Source: Anaerolinea sp. (GTDB taxonomy: Bacteria; Chloroflexota; Dehalococcoidia; Tepidiformales; Tepidiformaceae). From it: DNA of 64,000 nucleotides. The notes below the pieces were generated by a model. That model had not been told where the DNA came from and made no database searches. It saw nothing but the letters and a program-made list of their open reading frames with translations. The position numbers and the translations under genes were made by a program. Position 1 is the stretch's first letter; each line of letters opens with the position of its first letter. This document shows positions 63,162 through 64,000 of this stretch, piece after piece. The DNA is taken from the NCBI GenBank assembly GCA_013822275.1, contig PNKC01000008.1, positions 1 through 64,000 of the forward strand, written 5' to 3'.

Positions 63162-64000
63162 CTATTGCCTCGCCGCGAACTGCTTCGCGTGGTAGGTGAT
63201 GATGATGTCGGCGCCGGCCCGGCGAATACTGGTCAGCGTCTCGTCAATCGCCCGCGCCTCGTCCAGCCAGCCGTTCTGGATGGCGGCCATGATCATGCTG
63301 TACTCGCCGCTCACGTTGTAGGCCGCGACCGGCACGTCCACGGCGTCGCGCACCTGGCGTAGCACATCCAGGTAGGGGAGCGCGGGCTTCACCATGACCA
63401 TATCCGCGCCCTCATCGAGGTCGGTCAACACCTCATCCATCGCCATCCGGCTGTTTGCCGGGTCCATCTGGTAGCCGCGGCGGTCGCCAAAGGCCGGGGC
63501 GCTGTCGGCCGCTTCGCGGAACGGGCCGTAGAAGGCGCTGGCGAACTTGGCGGCATACGAAAGGATCGGCGTCGTTGCGAATCCCCCGGAATCCAGCGCC
63601 GCGCGGATGGCGGCCACGCGCCCGTCCATCATGTCGCTCGGCGCGATGATGTCGCAGCCGGCTTCGGCCAGGCTCACCGCCGTCTCCGCGATGAGGGGGA
63701 GGCTGCGGTCATTGTCCACTTCGCCCGAAGGGGTGAGAAGCCCGCAGTGGCCGTGCGACGTGTATTCGCAGAGGCAAACGTCGCCTATCACGAGCAGCTC
63801 CGGGTTGGCGTCCTTCAGACAGGCGACGGACTGCTGGACGATTCCGTCCCTCGCCCAGGCGCCGCTGCCCTGTTCGTCCTTGCCTGCGGGAAGGCCAAAG
63901 AGCAGCACCGCCGGCACCTTCAAGGCCGCGAGGCTCTTCGCCTCGTCTTTGAGCGCGCCGATCCCGAGCCGGTCCTGACCTGGCATCGACGAGATCGGCT
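63162..64000 (-). CDS. hemB: Delta-aminolevulinic acid dehydratase (porphobilinogen synthase), 5' end outside the window
   Basis: Partial HemB (about 279 residues present; the N-terminal part lies to the right). Zinc cysteine cluster DVCLCEYTSHGHCG is present; active-site lysines are in SYAAKFASAFYGPFREA and MVMVKPALPYLDVL. The C-terminus (YHAKQFAARQ) is complete. It makes porphobilinogen for heme, which the oxidase needs. Its 3' end lies seven bases from the convergent CMD gene. Confidence 0.95.
   Translation of the reverse strand, partial: PISSMPGQDRLGIGALKDEAKSLAALKVPAVLLFGLPAGKDEQGSGAWARDGIVQQSVACLKDANPELLVIGDVCLCEYTSHGHCGLLTPSGEVDNDRSLPLIAETAVSLAEAGCDIIAPSDMMDGRVAAIRAALDSGGFATTPILSYAAKFASAFYGPFREAADSAPAFGDRRGYQMDPANSRMAMDEVLTDLDEGADMVMVKPALPYLDVLRQVRDAVDVPVAAYNVSGEYSMIMAAIQNGWLDEARAIDETLTSIRRAGADIIITYHAKQFAARQ

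Overview
The window is a high-GC bacterial chromosome segment, densely coded on both strands, with many ATGA, TGATG and GTGA gene overlaps and frequent GTG or TTG starts. It fits an aerobic heterotroph of the Chloroflexota. This is inference from overall gene style: a caa3-type oxidase with CtaA/CtaB/CtaG, a bifunctional phosphoglucose/phosphomannose isomerase, a DUF1800/DUF1501 Tat pair, a geranylgeranyl-reductase family protein and many leaderless-type starts. No rRNA or universal marker is present to settle the phylum.

Layout. 1-8.2 kb: a sugar aminotransferase, an acyl-CoA dehydrogenase, a membrane-anchored LuxR-type regulator, a sulfur-type operon (ArsR-rhodanese, DsrE, SQR-like flavoprotein) and a 12-helix heme-copper-oxidase-like protein. 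8.3-13.1 kb: a frameshifted flavin reductase, a toxin-antitoxin pair, a B12-type radical SAM protein and a compact restriction-modification pair. 13.1-20.1 kb: an epoxide-hydrolase-type hydrolase, an M3 peptidase, a ferric-reductase-like protein with a proline-rich partner, and the DUF1800/DUF1501 pair. 20.2-28.5 kb: apt, a MarR regulator and an S-adenosylmethionine cycle block (mtnA, mtnP, PfkB kinase, acetyltransferase, ahcY, then a SAM riboswitch and metK), interrupted by a toxin-antitoxin pair. 28.5-35.8 kb: nucleotidyltransferase, phosphohexomutase and PGI/PMI, then hflX and two CaiB-type CoA-transferases. 35.9-43.6 kb: terminal oxidase operon (coxB-coxA-coxC plus a double-cupredoxin fusion), ctaG, ctaB and ctaA. 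43.7-51.9 kb: envelope and membrane proteins, endonuclease III, a GGR-family reductase and a selenocysteine-containing selD. 52-57 kb: a decaying tandem array of vapBC-like genes, icd and aconitase. 57.7-64 kb: a zinc-ribbon/RGG protein, a CAU-anticodon tRNA (probably tRNA-Ile2), an orphan metalloprotease carrying an eCIS-type N-terminal motif, a WYL regulator, a TetR/zinc-finger pair, a carboxymuconolactone-decarboxylase-like protein and the 3' part of hemB.

How it works together. The 21.3-28.5 kb block recycles the two by-products of SAM use (methylthioadenosine and S-adenosylhomocysteine) and makes new SAM under apparent riboswitch control. The oxidase block encodes structural subunits, heme A synthesis and copper-insertion functions, with extra cupredoxins as likely electron carriers. 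SelD with an in-frame UGA and a SECIS-like hairpin shows that the host probably decodes selenocysteine. A recurring signal is a TANNNT -10 hexamer 6-8 bases before the start codon in at least fourteen genes, including every antitoxin gene, pointing to leaderless mRNAs as a common strategy here. No CRISPR array, insertion sequence, rRNA or complete prophage was seen.
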